64,000 nt of DNA from Agromyces fucosus. GTDB taxonomy: Bacteria; Actinomycetota; Actinomycetes; Actinomycetales; Microbacteriaceae. The notes under the pieces were generated by a model, which was not told the DNA's origin, made no database searches, and was given only the letters and a program-made list of their open reading frames with translations. The number at the start of each line of letters is the position of its first letter. The stretch's first letter is position 1. Location: positions 372,001 to 436,000 of the forward strand of contig NZ_SDPO01000001.1 of the NCBI RefSeq assembly GCF_004134865.1. The letters run 5' to 3'. Both the position numbers and the translations under genes were made by a program. Positions 27,602 to 37,525 of the stretch are shown piece by piece.

Positions 27602-27613
27602 TGAATCGTTTCA
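27602..27613. promoter_or_regulatory. LacI-type operator at the rhamnose promoter
   Basis: The 12 bases tgaatcgtttca form a TGAAnCGnTTCA palindrome with a central CG, the usual form of LacI-family sites. It begins six bases after the -10 element, over the expected transcription start, where a bound repressor would block initiation. Confidence 0.6.
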
Positions 27614-27646
27614 TTCCACCTTCGAGCCAGTCAGACGAGCCAACAC

Positions 27647-28813
27647 ATGGTCACCTTCCATTCGACAACCCGATTCGCCCTGGAACAGCAGGCGATCGAA
27701 CTCCCGAGCTGGGCATTCGGCAACTCGGGCACCCGCTTCAAGGTGTTCGCGACGCCGGGTACGCCCCGCGACCCCTTCGAGAAGATCGCGGATGCCGCGC
27801 AGGTGCAGAAGTTCACCGCGCTCGCGCCGAAGGTCGCATTGCACATCCCGTGGGACAAGGTCGACGACTACTCCGCGCTCCGGACGCACGCCGAGGGCCT
27901 CGGCGTCGAGCTCGGCACGATCAACTCGAACACCTTCCAGGACGACGACTACAAGTTCGGCGCCCTCACCCACGAAGATGCCGCCGTGCGCCGCAAGGCG
28001 ATCGACCACCACCTCGAGTGCATCGACATCATGCACGCGACCGGATCGCGCGACCTCAAGATCTGGCTCGCCGAGGGTTCGAACTACCCGGGCCAGGCTG
28101 ATCTGCGCGGCCGCCAGGACCGCCTGCAGGATTCGCTCGAGGAGATCTACGCGCGCCTCGGCGACGAGCACCGCCTGGTGCTCGAATACAAGTTCTTCGA
28201 GCCGGCGTTCTATCACACCGACGTTCCCGACTGGGGCACGAGCTACGCCCAGGTCGCCGCACTCGGCGACAAGGCGATGGTCTGCCTCGACACCGGCCAC
28301 CACGCACCGGGAACGAACATCGAGTTCATCGTCATGCAGCTGCTGCGCCTCGGCAAGCTCGGCTCCTTCGACTTCAACTCGCGCTTCTACGCCGACGACG
28401 ACCTCATCGTGGGCGCCGCCGACCCGTACCAGCTGTTCCGCATCCTCTTCGAGGTGATCCGCGGCGGCGGCCTCAACAACCCCGACGTGGCGTTCATGCT
28501 CGACCAGTGCCACAACGTCGAGGACAAGGTGCCCGGCCAGATCCGCTCCGTGCTGAACGTGCAGGAGATGACGGCTCGCGCCCTGCTCGTCGACACCGAG
28601 GCGCTCCGCGCGGCGCAGGTCTCGGGCGACGTGCTCGAGGCGAACCGCATCTTCATGGACGCCTTCTACACCGACGTGCGCCCGGCCCTCGCCGAGTGGC
28701 GCGAGTCGCGAGGCCTGCCCGCCGACCCCATGGCCGCCTTCGCGGCATCCGGCTACCTGCAGCGGATCGCGGCCGACCGCGTCGGTGGCGTGCAGGCCGG
28801 CTGGGGCGCCTGA
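27647..28813 (+). CDS. rhaI: L-rhamnose isomerase, actinobacterial/pseudomonad RhaI type
   Basis: 388-residue TIM-barrel sugar isomerase that converts L-rhamnose to L-rhamnulose. It carries the family's IPWDKVDDY, WLAEGSNYPGQADLRGR, LEYKFFEPAFYHTDVPDWG, CLDTGHHAPGTNIEF and FNSRFYADDDLIVGAADPY segments, which hold the metal-binding acids and histidines. This is the RhaI group, distinct from E. coli RhaA. It is first in an operon with the bifunctional aldolase/dehydrogenase and the kinase. The ATG at 27647 has only a weak ribosome site but matches the family N-terminus. Confidence 0.93.
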   Translation: MVTFHSTTRFALEQQAIELPSWAFGNSGTRFKVFATPGTPRDPFEKIADAAQVQKFTALAPKVALHIPWDKVDDYSALRTHAEGLGVELGTINSNTFQDDDYKFGALTHEDAAVRRKAIDHHLECIDIMHATGSRDLKIWLAEGSNYPGQADLRGRQDRLQDSLEEIYARLGDEHRLVLEYKFFEPAFYHTDVPDWGTSYAQVAALGDKAMVCLDTGHHAPGTNIEFIVMQLLRLGKLGSFDFNSRFYADDDLIVGAADPYQLFRILFEVIRGGGLNNPDVAFMLDQCHNVEDKVPGQIRSVLNVQEMTARALLVDTEALRAAQVSGDVLEANRIFMDAFYTDVRPALAEWRESRGLPADPMAAFAASGYLQRIAADRVGGVQAGWGA

Positions 28814-28855
28814 GCCTCCCCCGACCACCCTCCGCACCACCGAAGGAACCTTCTC

Positions 28856-30892
28856 ATGACGAACCAGGCAGCAGCAGACCTCATCGCGCGGTCGAACCGC
28901 CTCGGCGCCGACCCGAAGAACACGAACTACGCCGGCGGCAACACCTCGGCCAAGGGCACCGAGACCGACCCGGTCACGGGTGCGCCCGTCGAGCTCATGT
29001 GGGTCAAGGGCTCGGGCGGCGACCTCGGCACGCTCACCGAGCAGGGCCTCGCGGTGCTGCGCCTCGACCGCCTGCGCGCGCTCGTCGACGTGTACCCGGG
29101 CCTCGAGCGCGAGGACGAGATGGTCGCCGCGTTCGACTACACGCTGCACGGCAAGGGCGGCGCGGCCCCGTCGATCGACACGGCCATGCACGGGCTCGTC
29201 GACGCCGCGCACGTCGACCACCTGCACCCCGATTCGGGCATCGCGATCGCGACCGCGGCCGACGGCGAGGAACTGACGGCGAAGATCTTCGGCGACAGGG
29301 TCGTGTGGGTGCCGTGGCGTCGCCCCGGCTTCCAGCTGGGCCTCGACATCGCGGCGATCAAGGCGGCGAACCCCGCCGCGATCGGCTGCATCCTCGGCGG
29401 GCACGGCATCACCGCCTGGGGCGACACGTCGGAGGAGACCGAGGCGAACTCGCTCTGGATCATCGACACCGCCGCCGCGTACATCGCCGAGCACGGCGCC
29501 GCCGAGCCGTTCGGCCCCGTCGTCGAGGGCTTCGAGCCGCTCGAGGCATCCGAACGCCGCGCGAAGGCCGCCGCCCTCGCCGCGACGATCCGCGGTCTCG
29601 CGAGCCACGACAAGCCGATGGTGGGCCACTTCACCGATGCGCCCGAGGTGCTCGACTTCCTCGCGCGTGCCGAGCACCCGCGTCTCGCGGCGCTCGGCAC
29701 GAGCTGCCCCGACCACTTCCTGCGCACGAAGGTCAAGCCGATGGTGCTCGATCTTCCGGCCGACGCCGACGTCGAGGCATCCGTCGCCCGCCTGCAGGAG
29801 CTGCACGAGGCGTACCGCGCCGACTACCAGGCGTACTACGACGCCCACGCGACGTCCGAGAGCCCCGCGATCCGCGGCGCGGACCCGCTCATCGTGCTCA
29901 TCCCGGGTGTCGGCATGTTCAGCTACGGCGCGAACAAGCAGACCGCCCGAGTGGCCGGCGAGTTCTACATCAACGCGATCAACGTGATGCGCGGCGCCGA
30001 GGCGCTCTCGACCTATTCCCCCATCAGCGACGCCGAGAAGTTCGCGATCGAGTACTGGGCGCTCGAGGAGGCCAAGCTGCAGCGCATGCCGAAGCCGAAG
30101 CCGCACGCGGGCCGCATCGCCCTCGTCACGGGCGCGGCATCCGGCATCGGCAAGGCGATCGCGACCCGCCTCGCGGCGGAGGGCGCGTGCGTCGTCATCG
30201 CCGACCTCGACCTCGAGAAGGCGCAGGCCGCCGCCGCCGAGCTCGGCACCACGGATGTCGCGATCGGCGTGCAGGCGAACGTGACGGATGCCGCGGCGAT
30301 CCAGCGCGCGATCGACGACGCCGTGCTCGCCTTCGGCGGCCTCGACCTCGTGGTGAACAACGCGGGCCTGTCGCTGTCGAAGCCGCTCCTCGAGACGACC
30401 GAGGCCGACTGGGACCTGCAGCACGACGTCATGGCCAAGGGCTCCTTCCTCGTGTCGAAGGCCGCCGCGCGCGTGCTCATCGACCAGGGCCTCGGCGGCG
30501 ACATCATCTACATCTCGTCGAAGAACTCGGTGTTCGCCGGCCCGAACAACATCGCCTACTCGGCGACGAAGGCCGACCAGGCGCACCAGGTGCGGCTGCT
30601 CGCGGTCGAGCTCGGCGAGTACGGCATCAAGGTGAACGGCATCAACCCCGACGGCGTGGTGCGCGGCTCCGGCATCTTCGCGAGCGGCTGGGGCGCGAAC
30701 CGCGCCAAGACCTACGGCATCGAGGAGGAGGACCTCGGCACGTTCTACGCCCAGCGCACGATCCTCAAGCGCGAGGTGCTGCCCGAGCACGTGGCGAACG
30801 CGGTGATCGTGCTGACCGGGCCCGAGCTCAGCCACACCACGGGCCTGCACATCCCCGTCGACGCGGGCGTCGCGGCAGCCTTCCTGCGATGA
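28856..30892 (+). CDS. rhaD: Bifunctional rhamnulose-1-phosphate aldolase / lactaldehyde dehydrogenase
   Basis: 678-residue two-domain enzyme. Residues 1 to about 410 are a class II aldolase (YAGGNTSAKG, zinc-binding HVDHLHPDSG near residue 120, LGGHGITAWG) that splits L-rhamnulose-1-phosphate into dihydroxyacetone phosphate and L-lactaldehyde. Residues from about 420 are a short-chain dehydrogenase (TGAASGIGKA, NNAGLS, YSATK) that would oxidise the lactaldehyde to lactate with NAD. This fused form replaces separate rhaD and aldA genes in many actinobacteria and Bacillus. It overlaps the kinase start by four bases. Confidence 0.93.
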   Translation: MTNQAAADLIARSNRLGADPKNTNYAGGNTSAKGTETDPVTGAPVELMWVKGSGGDLGTLTEQGLAVLRLDRLRALVDVYPGLEREDEMVAAFDYTLHGKGGAAPSIDTAMHGLVDAAHVDHLHPDSGIAIATAADGEELTAKIFGDRVVWVPWRRPGFQLGLDIAAIKAANPAAIGCILGGHGITAWGDTSEETEANSLWIIDTAAAYIAEHGAAEPFGPVVEGFEPLEASERRAKAAALAATIRGLASHDKPMVGHFTDAPEVLDFLARAEHPRLAALGTSCPDHFLRTKVKPMVLDLPADADVEASVARLQELHEAYRADYQAYYDAHATSESPAIRGADPLIVLIPGVGMFSYGANKQTARVAGEFYINAINVMRGAEALSTYSPISDAEKFAIEYWALEEAKLQRMPKPKPHAGRIALVTGAASGIGKAIATRLAAEGACVVIADLDLEKAQAAAAELGTTDVAIGVQANVTDAAAIQRAIDDAVLAFGGLDLVVNNAGLSLSKPLLETTEADWDLQHDVMAKGSFLVSKAAARVLIDQGLGGDIIYISSKNSVFAGPNNIAYSATKADQAHQVRLLAVELGEYGIKVNGINPDGVVRGSGIFASGWGANRAKTYGIEEEDLGTFYAQRTILKREVLPEHVANAVIVLTGPELSHTTGLHIPVDAGVAAAFLR

Positions 30893-32325
30893 GCGGCACG
30901 AGCGCGGGCACCGTCGCGGCCGTCGACCTCGGGGCGACGAGCGGACGCGTCATCCTCGGCCACGTCGACGGCCGCGCGGGCACGCTCGCGCTCGACCACG
31001 TCGCCCGGTTCCCGAACGGGCCGGTGCGGCTGGCGTCGGGACTGCACTGGGACTTCACGGGCCTCACCCGCGACCTGAACGCGGGCCTCGCCGACGCGTT
31101 CCGGCGCGAACCGGGCGTCTCGTCGATCGGCGTCGACTCATGGGCCGTCGACTACGGACTCCTGCGCGGCGACCGAATGCTCGGCGAGCCGTTCCACTAT
31201 CGCGACGACCGCAACGATCGGGGCGTCACGGCTGTGCACGGGCTCGTGCCCTTCGAGGACCTCTACCGCAGCAACGGCCTGCAGTTCCTGCCGTTCAACA
31301 CCCTGTACCAGCTCGCCGCCGAGCGGGAGAGCGGATGGCTCGGCGTCGCCGACTCGCTCCTCCTCGTACCCGACCTCGTCGGGTTCCAGCTCACCGGGGC
31401 CCGCCTGGCCGAACGCACGAACGCCTCGACCACCGGCCTCGTCGGCGTGTCGTCGGGCGAGTGGGACGACGAGCTCATCGAGCGGCTCGGGCTCCCGGCA
31501 TCCGTGTTCGCACCGCTCGTGAGCCCCGGCGAGTCGTTCGGCCCGCTGCGGGCCGCCGTCGCCTCCGATCTCGGCGCGCCCTCGGGCATCGAGGTCGTCG
31601 CCGTCGGGTCGCACGACACGGCCTCGGCGGTCGTCGCGGTACCCATGCACGCCGAGTCGGCCGCCTACATCTCGTGCGGCACGTGGGGACTCGTCGGCGT
31701 CGAGCTCGAACACCCGGTGACCACGGATGCCGCACGCGAGGCGAACTTCACGAACGAGGGAGGCGTCGACGGGCGCGTGCGGTTCCTGCACAACGTCATG
31801 GGCCTGTGGCTGCTCTCGGAGTCGGTGCGCTGGTGGGAGCGGGACGGCGATCGCATCGACCTGTCGGAGCTGCTCGCCGCCGCGGCGTCCGTCACCGTGC
31901 CCGTCGCGGTGTTCGACGCCGACGACCCTCGCTTCCTGGCACCGGGCGATCTGCCCGGCAGGATCGCCGAGTGGTGCGCGGAACGGGGCGTCACCGCCCC
32001 CGCGAGCCGTGCCGAGTTCGCCCGCTCGATCGTCGAGAGCCTCGCCGAGGCGTTCGCGACGACCGTGCGCACGGCATCGATCCTCTCGGGCGTCGACGTC
32101 CTGACGATCCACGTCGTCGGCGGCGGAGCGCTCAACGAGCTGCTCTGCCAGCGCACCGCCGACCGCTCCGGACTCCCCGTGCTCGCCGGGCCCGTCGAGG
32201 CCACCGCGATCGGCAACGTCCTCGTGCAGGCGCGAGCGCAGGGATTCGCGAAGGGCGACCTCGAGTCGCTGCGCGGCCTGGTCGCGCGCGCGTTCCCGCC
32301 CCTGCGCTACGAACCCCGCACCTGA
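30889..32325 (+). CDS. rhaB: Rhamnulokinase
   Basis: 478-residue sugar kinase of the FGGY superfamily that phosphorylates L-rhamnulose at O1 for the aldolase. It begins AVDLGATSGRVILG, the phosphate-binding motif typical of RhaB, and shows SIGVDSWAVDYGLL, FLPFNTLYQL, GSHDTASAV, YISCGTWGLVGVEL and the adenosine motif VVGGGALNELLCQ. The ATG overlaps the rhaD stop (ATGA). Its end faces the thiolase gene across 63 bases that hold only short palindromic sequence (tcccgaccggga) and no clear terminator. Confidence 0.93.
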   Translation: MSGTSAGTVAAVDLGATSGRVILGHVDGRAGTLALDHVARFPNGPVRLASGLHWDFTGLTRDLNAGLADAFRREPGVSSIGVDSWAVDYGLLRGDRMLGEPFHYRDDRNDRGVTAVHGLVPFEDLYRSNGLQFLPFNTLYQLAAERESGWLGVADSLLLVPDLVGFQLTGARLAERTNASTTGLVGVSSGEWDDELIERLGLPASVFAPLVSPGESFGPLRAAVASDLGAPSGIEVVAVGSHDTASAVVAVPMHAESAAYISCGTWGLVGVELEHPVTTDAAREANFTNEGGVDGRVRFLHNVMGLWLLSESVRWWERDGDRIDLSELLAAAASVTVPVAVFDADDPRFLAPGDLPGRIAEWCAERGVTAPASRAEFARSIVESLAEAFATTVRTASILSGVDVLTIHVVGGGALNELLCQRTADRSGLPVLAGPVEATAIGNVLVQARAQGFAKGDLESLRGLVARAFPPLRYEPRT

Positions 32326-32388
32326 TCTCGGCCGGTCGGCCCCGTCGGTGCCCGGGTCCCGACCGGGAGACCACAGCTCGTCGAGGAC

Positions 32389-33600
32389 TCAGACCCGTTC
32401 GAACACGGCCGCGAGCGCCTGACCTCCGCCGATGCACATCGTCTCGACGGCGAGTTCGCGGTCCAGGTCGACCATCTCGTGCGCGAGTGTCGCGAGCATG
32501 CGGAGGCCGGTGGCGCCGATCGGGTGGCCGATCGAGATGCCGCTCCCCCGCGGGTTGAGGCGCGGGTCCTCGGCGTCGACGCCCCAGTCGGCGAGGCAGG
32601 CGAGCACCTGCACCGCGAAGGCCTCGTTGAGTTCGATCACGTCGAGGTCGTCGAAGCGGATGCCGGCGCGCGCGAGCGCGAGGTTCGTCGCCGGCACGGG
32701 GGCCACTCCGAAGCGCAGTGGATCGTTGCCCGCCACAGCCCATGAGACGAGGCGCAGCATGGGCTCGAGGCCGAGCTCGGCGGCACGGCCGGGAGTCGTG
32801 ACGATGCATGCGGCCGCGGCGTCGTTCTGGCCGCTCGAGTTGCCCGCGGTGACGGTCGCGTCGGGATCGCGGCGCAGGATCGGACGCAGCGCACCGAGCG
32901 CCTCGAGACCGGTGTCGGCTCGCGGATGCTCGTCGCGGTCGACGAGCACCGTGCCGCGTCGGCCCGGCACCGGCACGTTCACGAGCTCGGCGGCGAAGGC
33001 ACCCGACTCCTGCGCGGCGACCGCCCGACGGTGGGAGCGGAGCGCGAGGGCGTCCTGGGCATCACGGGAGATGCCGTACTCGGCTCGGAGGAGTTCCGCG
33101 GAGCCGACGTTCCCCTCCGGCGTCGGGAACCGGTCGCCACCGACGGTCTCGCGACCGCGCGAGAGTGCGTCCCGGAGCAGCAGGCCGGCGCCGGTCACGC
33201 CTCGGCGCCCCTCGACGGTGTACAGGGGCGCGTTCGACATCGACTCCACGCCGAGCGCGATCACCGCGTCGGCGACACCGGTCTGCACCTCCATCGCGGC
33301 GTTCAGCACGGCCTGGAGTCCGGATCCGCAGCGGCGGTCGAGCTGGTAGCCCGTCGTCTCGACGGGGAATCCGGCGTCCAGTGCGGCGACGCGTCCGAAC
33401 GCGGGCGCCTCCATGGTCGCGTAGCCCTGGGCGCCGATCACGCCGTCGACCCCGGCCGGGTCGATGCCCGTGCGCTCGACGAGCGCACGGAGCACGGTGG
33501 TCGCCAGCTCGAGGGCGGTGACGGGTGCGAGTGCGCCGCCCATTCGCCCGACGGGCGTGCGCAGCGGTGCGCAGATGACGACGTCGCGCAGCTCGGTCAT
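32389..33600 (-). CDS. pcaF: Beta-ketoadipyl-CoA thiolase
   Basis: 403-residue thiolase and last gene of the protocatechuate operon. It would cleave beta-ketoadipyl-CoA with CoA into succinyl-CoA and acetyl-CoA. All thiolase landmarks are present: the nucleophilic cysteine in DRRCGSGLQAV, NEAFAVQ, GHPIGATG and the second cysteine in CIGGGQ. The start overlaps the CoA-transferase beta-subunit stop (TGATG). General acetyl-CoA acetyltransferase is the alternative name, but the operon position favours the ketoadipate role. Confidence 0.88.
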   Translation of the reverse strand: MTELRDVVICAPLRTPVGRMGGALAPVTALELATTVLRALVERTGIDPAGVDGVIGAQGYATMEAPAFGRVAALDAGFPVETTGYQLDRRCGSGLQAVLNAAMEVQTGVADAVIALGVESMSNAPLYTVEGRRGVTGAGLLLRDALSRGRETVGGDRFPTPEGNVGSAELLRAEYGISRDAQDALALRSHRRAVAAQESGAFAAELVNVPVPGRRGTVLVDRDEHPRADTGLEALGALRPILRRDPDATVTAGNSSGQNDAAAACIVTTPGRAAELGLEPMLRLVSWAVAGNDPLRFGVAPVPATNLALARAGIRFDDLDVIELNEAFAVQVLACLADWGVDAEDPRLNPRGSGISIGHPIGATGLRMLATLAHEMVDLDRELAVETMCIGGGQALAAVFERV

Positions 33601-34256
33601 CAGGCGGCCGAGGTGACGAGTGGGTCGGCGACGGTGAACGGCGCCCCCGTGGCATCCGCGACCTCGTCGATGCTGACGCCGGGTGCGAGTTCGACGAGCA
33701 CGAACCCGTGCTCCGTGACATCGAAGACGGCCAGGTCGGTGATGACCCGGTCGACGCACGCCCTGCCGGTGAGGGGCAGGGTGCACTGATCGACGAGCTT
33801 CGCGGTGCCGTCCTTCGCGACGTGCTCCATGACGACGATCACTCGTTCGGCGCCGTTGACGAGGTCCATCGCCCCGCCCATGCCCTTGACCATCTTGCCC
33901 GGAACGGCCCAGTTGGCGATGTCGCCGGACTGGGCGACCTGCATCGCGCCGAGCACCGCGGTGCCGATGCGACCGCCGCGGATCATCCCGAAGCTCGCAG
34001 CGGAGTCGAAGTACGCGGCGCCCGGAAGCACGGTCACCGTCTCCTTGCCCGCATTGATGAGCTTCGGATCCGCCTCGCCCTCCCACGGGTACGGGCCCAC
34101 CCCCAGGATCCCGTTCTCGGAGTGCAGCACGACCTCGACGCCGTCGGGCAAGTGGTTCGGGATCAGCGTCGGCAGCCCGATGCCGAGGTTCACGTACGTG
34201 CCGTCCACGAGCTCACGGGCGGCGCGGGCGGCCATCTCGTCACGCGTCAACGGCAT
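33600..34256 (-). CDS. pcaJ: 3-oxoadipate CoA-transferase, subunit B
   Basis: 218-residue small subunit of the succinyl-CoA:3-oxoadipate CoA-transferase. The active-site glutamate that forms the CoA thioester lies in [11 protein letters not shown] (about residue 47). Other family segments are [38 protein letters not shown] and [14 protein letters not shown]. It shares one base with the preceding subunit gene (TGATG) and with the following thiolase gene, so the stoichiometric pair is co-translated. Confidence 0.92.
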   Translation of the reverse strand: MPLTRDEMAARAARELVDGTYVNLGIGLPTLIPNHLPDGVEVVLHSENGILGVGPYPWEGEADPKLINAGKETVTVLPGAAYFDSAASFGMIRGGRIGTAVLGAMQVAQSGDIANWAVPGKMVKGMGGAMDLVNGAERVIVVMEHVAKDGTAKLVDQCTLPLTGRACVDRVITDLAVFDVTEHGFVLVELAPGVSIDEVADATGAPFTVADPLVTSAA

Positions 34257-35104
34257 CAGCGGGCTCCTTCGATCTCGTCTCGGCCGGCTTCCGCGGCGCT
34301 GAATCCGGGTGTCGCGGGCTCGGCGGATGCCCCCGGTCGGGCCCGCACGGTCGTCTTCTCGATCGGCAGCTCGGCCGCTTCCTCCGGGGTGAGCACGACC
34401 AGCCGATCGACGTAGATGCCCGGCAGGTGGATGTCGTCGGGGCCGAGCACGCCCGGTTCGACGAGTTCGTCGACCTCGGCGATCGTGACCCGGCCGGCCA
34501 TACCGGCGAGCGGGTTGAAGTTGCGGGTCGACTTCTCGAACCGGAGGTTGCCGTGCCGATCGCCGACCGCGGCGCGCACCAGACCGTAGTCGGTGCTGAT
34601 CGCCCGCTCCAGCACGTACTCGCGAGTGCGGCCGAACGCGTCGAACGGGCGCAGCTCCTTCGGCTCGGAGGCGAGCGCGACCGACCCGTCGACGGCGTAC
34701 CGAAGCGGCATCCCGCCCTCCGACACGGCCGTGCCGGCGCCTGTCGCGGTGTAGAACGCCGGGATGCCGACTCCTCCGGCCCGGAGCCGCTCGGCGAGCG
34801 TGCCCTGCGGGGTCAGTTCGACCTCGACCTCACCGCCCAGGTACTGCCGCGCGAACTCCTTGTTCTCGCCGATGTAGCTCGCGATGACCCGACGGATCCG
34901 GCCGGCGGCGAGCAGCTCGCCGAGGCCCCAGCCGTCGACGCCGCAGTTGTTCGAGACGACCTCGAGGTCGCCGACGCCTCGCGCGAGCAACGCGCGGATC
35001 GTCACGATCGGCACGCCCGACAGGCCGAAGCCGCCGACCGCGAGGGACGCGCCGGCGGGGATGTCGGCGACCGCGTCGGCAGCGGTCGCGAAGGTCTTGT
35101 CCAT
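34256..35104 (-). CDS. pcaI: 3-oxoadipate CoA-transferase, subunit A
   Basis: 282-residue large subunit that pairs with the next gene product. It has the family start [55 protein letters not shown] and a metal-free Rossmann-like core. Together the subunits move CoA from succinyl-CoA to 3-oxoadipate. The gene begins 12 bases after the pcaDC fusion. Confidence 0.92.
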   Translation of the reverse strand: MDKTFATAADAVADIPAGASLAVGGFGLSGVPIVTIRALLARGVGDLEVVSNNCGVDGWGLGELLAAGRIRRVIASYIGENKEFARQYLGGEVEVELTPQGTLAERLRAGGVGIPAFYTATGAGTAVSEGGMPLRYAVDGSVALASEPKELRPFDAFGRTREYVLERAISTDYGLVRAAVGDRHGNLRFEKSTRNFNPLAGMAGRVTIAEVDELVEPGVLGPDDIHLPGIYVDRLVVLTPEEAAELPIEKTTVRARPGASAEPATPGFSAAEAGRDEIEGAR

Positions 35105-35116
35105 GGTGCTCCGGGT

Positions 35117-36334
35117 TCAGTCGTTCGAGTCGGGTGAGGGTTCGGATGCGGCATCCGTTTCGGCGAAGACCGTGCGAGCGATCGCGAAGGCCGCGTTCGC
35201 CGCCGGGAGGCCCGCGTAGAGCGCGGTGTGCAGCAGCACCTCCGAGATCTCCTCTCGCGTGAGGCCGTTGCGGAGGCCAGCGCGCACGTGCATGGCGATC
35301 TCGTGCTCGTGCCCGCCGGTCGTCAGGCTCGCGAGGGTCGCGATCGAGCGCTCGCGGCGAGCGAGGCCGGGCCGATCCCAGACCTCGCCCCAGGCGTAGC
35401 GCGTGAGGAAGTCCTGGAACGCGGCCGTCTCGGGCGTGGTGGCGGCCACCGCACGGTCGACATGCGCATCGCCGAGCACGGCTCGACGCACCCGCATGCC
35501 GCGGTCGAGGGCGACGGATGCCTCGGCGGACCGCTCGATCGTGACGAGGTGCTCCGCGATGAGCTCGGCCACCGCCTGCGGCTCCTCGAGCACGGCGAGG
35601 TGCGAGGCGCCGTCGAGCACGACGTGCCGGGCGCCGGGGATGTCGTCGGCGAGGTCCTGCATCGAGGCCGGCGTCGTCACGGCATCGTGCTCGCCGCTGA
35701 GCGCGAGGGCGGGCACGCCGAGTGCGGCGAGGTCGTGCGTTCGATCGAAGCCGCCGAGCGCCTCGGCGCAGCGGGCGTACGACTCGTCGTCGACGTCGAC
35801 GAGCGCGGCGAGCGTGCGTGCACCCGGTCCGCCCGACTCTCGGTCGAGGAATCCGGGTGCGAACCATCGCGACGCGCTCCCGGTCACGAGCGACACGGTG
35901 CCGCTCGACCGGACCGTGGCCGCCCGGGATGCCCAGCTGTCGGGCGTGCCGATGCGGGCGCCGCTGCAACTCATGACGAGGCCCTGCACGCGATCGGGTC
36001 GCGTGACGGCCAGCTCGAGGGCGACCGTGCCGCCGAGCGAGACGCCCGCGACGTGGAAGGCGCCCCCGCCCGCCTCGTCGACGACGGCCAGGACGGCCGC
36101 GGCGAGGTCGGCGATCGTGAACGGGGTTGCTGCCGACGGACTCGCCCCGTGACCGGGGAGGTCGACGCGCAGGATCCGGAGGGCAGCGGTGCGCGGGTCG
36201 GCGCGCAGCGCACCGACGACCCCGTCCCAGATGGCCGTCGTCGTGCCGAGCGACGGCAGCAGCACGAGGAGCGGGTTCGAGGCGGCCGGCGCGGTGCCAG
36301 GAGCGAAGGAGCCGAGCAGACGTGGGACGGTCAT
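35117..36334 (-). CDS. pcaDC: 3-oxoadipate enol-lactonase / 4-carboxymuconolactone decarboxylase fusion
   Basis: 405-residue fusion, also called PcaL. Residues 1 to about 265 are an alpha/beta hydrolase (oxyanion region LLVLLPSLGTTT, nucleophile in GVSLGG near residue 103, catalytic His in GASHLAVLEEP) that hydrolyses 3-oxoadipate enol-lactone. Residues about 280-390 are a carboxymuconolactone decarboxylase domain (RRAVLGDAHVDRA, RRERSIATLASL, GLTREEISEVLLHTALYAG) that performs the preceding step. The fusion covers two consecutive pathway reactions and is common in actinobacteria. ATGA overlap with pcaB. Confidence 0.92.
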   Translation of the reverse strand: MTVPRLLGSFAPGTAPAASNPLLVLLPSLGTTTAIWDGVVGALRADPRTAALRILRVDLPGHGASPSAATPFTIADLAAAVLAVVDEAGGGAFHVAGVSLGGTVALELAVTRPDRVQGLVMSCSGARIGTPDSWASRAATVRSSGTVSLVTGSASRWFAPGFLDRESGGPGARTLAALVDVDDESYARCAEALGGFDRTHDLAALGVPALALSGEHDAVTTPASMQDLADDIPGARHVVLDGASHLAVLEEPQAVAELIAEHLVTIERSAEASVALDRGMRVRRAVLGDAHVDRAVAATTPETAAFQDFLTRYAWGEVWDRPGLARRERSIATLASLTTGGHEHEIAMHVRAGLRNGLTREEISEVLLHTALYAGLPAANAAFAIARTVFAETDAASEPSPDSND

Positions 36335-37512
36335 GGGCGAGGGCTCTCTTCGGAGACGGCGGAGAACCGGGCGACGGCCCGGTCGACGATGCGGTCGGAT
36401 GAGGCTGCGAGCACGCGGCGATCCGGACGTTCGCCGGCTGGGCCGGACCCGGCAAGGATGCGCCCGGCACGGTCGCCGTCGAACTCGAGACCCCTGATGA
36501 GTCGTGCAGCGGCGACCGAGGCGGAGCGCGCGAGGCGCACGAGGCGGCGGAGCGGCACCCACTCCGCATGCCAGCGGCCCGACGACCGCTCGTCGCCCGA
36601 GATCATTGCTGAGGCGACGACCTGCAGCAGGCCGGGAGCCTCGACCGCGGCTGCGGTGACGGCGACCGCGTCGACCGGGTTCCGCTTGTGCGGCATCGCC
36701 GACGAGCCGCCGCCCCCGGCGAGGCGCACCTCGCCGAGCTCCTCTCGCGAAAGGAAGGTTGCATCGCCTGCGATGCGCCCGAGCGCCCCGACGACGCTCG
36801 CGCTCGCGGCGGCGATCGCGAGGACGGGGGTCCGCTCCGCGTGCCACGAGCGATGCGGATCGCCGAGCCCGAGCCGGGCGGCGAGCTCCGCTCGCACGGC
36901 CTCGACGGCGCCGGGCCGCCCTGACGCGGCATCCGCGGCGCTTCCGGTGCCGACCGCACCGCCGAACTGCACCGGGAACCCGAGGGCGGCGATCGCCTCG
37001 ATGGACGAGGAGACGCCGTCGAGCCAGCCCGCCGCCAGCACCCCGATCGTGCTCGTCTCGGCGTGCCGTGCGACCGATCGGGCGATGCGGAGGCCCTGCC
37101 GCTCGGCATCGGCCAGCTCGGCGAGGCGCTCACCCGCCTCGACGAGCGACGCTCGAGTTGCGCGGAGCGCGTCCCGGGCGACGAGCACGAGCGCGGTGTC
37201 GAGCACGTCCTGACTCGTGGCGCCGAGGTGCAGTCGGTCGCTCGCGAGGCCGGCCGCGTCGAGCTGCGCCCGGAGCGACGGTACCAGAGCCACGACCGGA
37301 ACCGCGTCGCGGGACACGCCTGCGACGAGCGCCGCGCGATCGAGCGCGGCCGCATCGAGCGCGTCGGCCTGCGCGTCGAGGGCTTCGGCGAGCTCGCTCC
37401 CCCACGCTCGCAGCAGCGCGCGCTCGACCTCGACCATCGCCGCGAGCACGGCATCGTCGTCGGTCCCGACGGCGTCGGCTCCTCCGGGATCCAGCAGTCC
37501 CCAGTCCGTCAT
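36331..37512 (-). CDS. pcaB: 3-carboxy-cis,cis-muconate cycloisomerase
   Basis: 393-residue member of the fumarase/aspartase superfamily that closes 3-carboxymuconate to 4-carboxymuconolactone. The superfamily signature is GGSSAMPHKRNPVDA (about residues 270-284), and the LHLGATSQDVLDTALVL and ARHAETSTIGVLAAGW segments give the other two active-site regions. GGAGG lies upstream of the ATG at 37512. Its C-terminal ~40 residues are Arg/Ala-rich, a region of low conservation. Confidence 0.92.
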   Translation of the reverse strand: MTDWGLLDPGGADAVGTDDDAVLAAMVEVERALLRAWGSELAEALDAQADALDAAALDRAALVAGVSRDAVPVVALVPSLRAQLDAAGLASDRLHLGATSQDVLDTALVLVARDALRATRASLVEAGERLAELADAERQGLRIARSVARHAETSTIGVLAAGWLDGVSSSIEAIAALGFPVQFGGAVGTGSAADAASGRPGAVEAVRAELAARLGLGDPHRSWHAERTPVLAIAAASASVVGALGRIAGDATFLSREELGEVRLAGGGGSSAMPHKRNPVDAVAVTAAAVEAPGLLQVVASAMISGDERSSGRWHAEWVPLRRLVRLARSASVAAARLIRGLEFDGDRAGRILAGSGPAGERPDRRVLAASSDRIVDRAVARFSAVSEESPRP

Positions 37513-37525
37513 CGCCGTGCCTCCA

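Noticed and set aside
27611..30850. Minus-strand open frame of over 1000 codons opposite rhaI and rhaD
   Set aside because: It mirrors two confidently identified rhamnose enzymes, has a biased Arg/Val/Asp/Glu/Gly composition and no start signal. It is a codon-usage shadow.
28507..30888. Upstream extension of the rhamnulokinase frame
   Set aside because: The frame is open for another 790 codons before 30889, but this part overlaps rhaI and rhaD out of frame, is Arg/Pro-rich and lacks similarity to kinases. The ATGA overlap at 30889 marks the true start.
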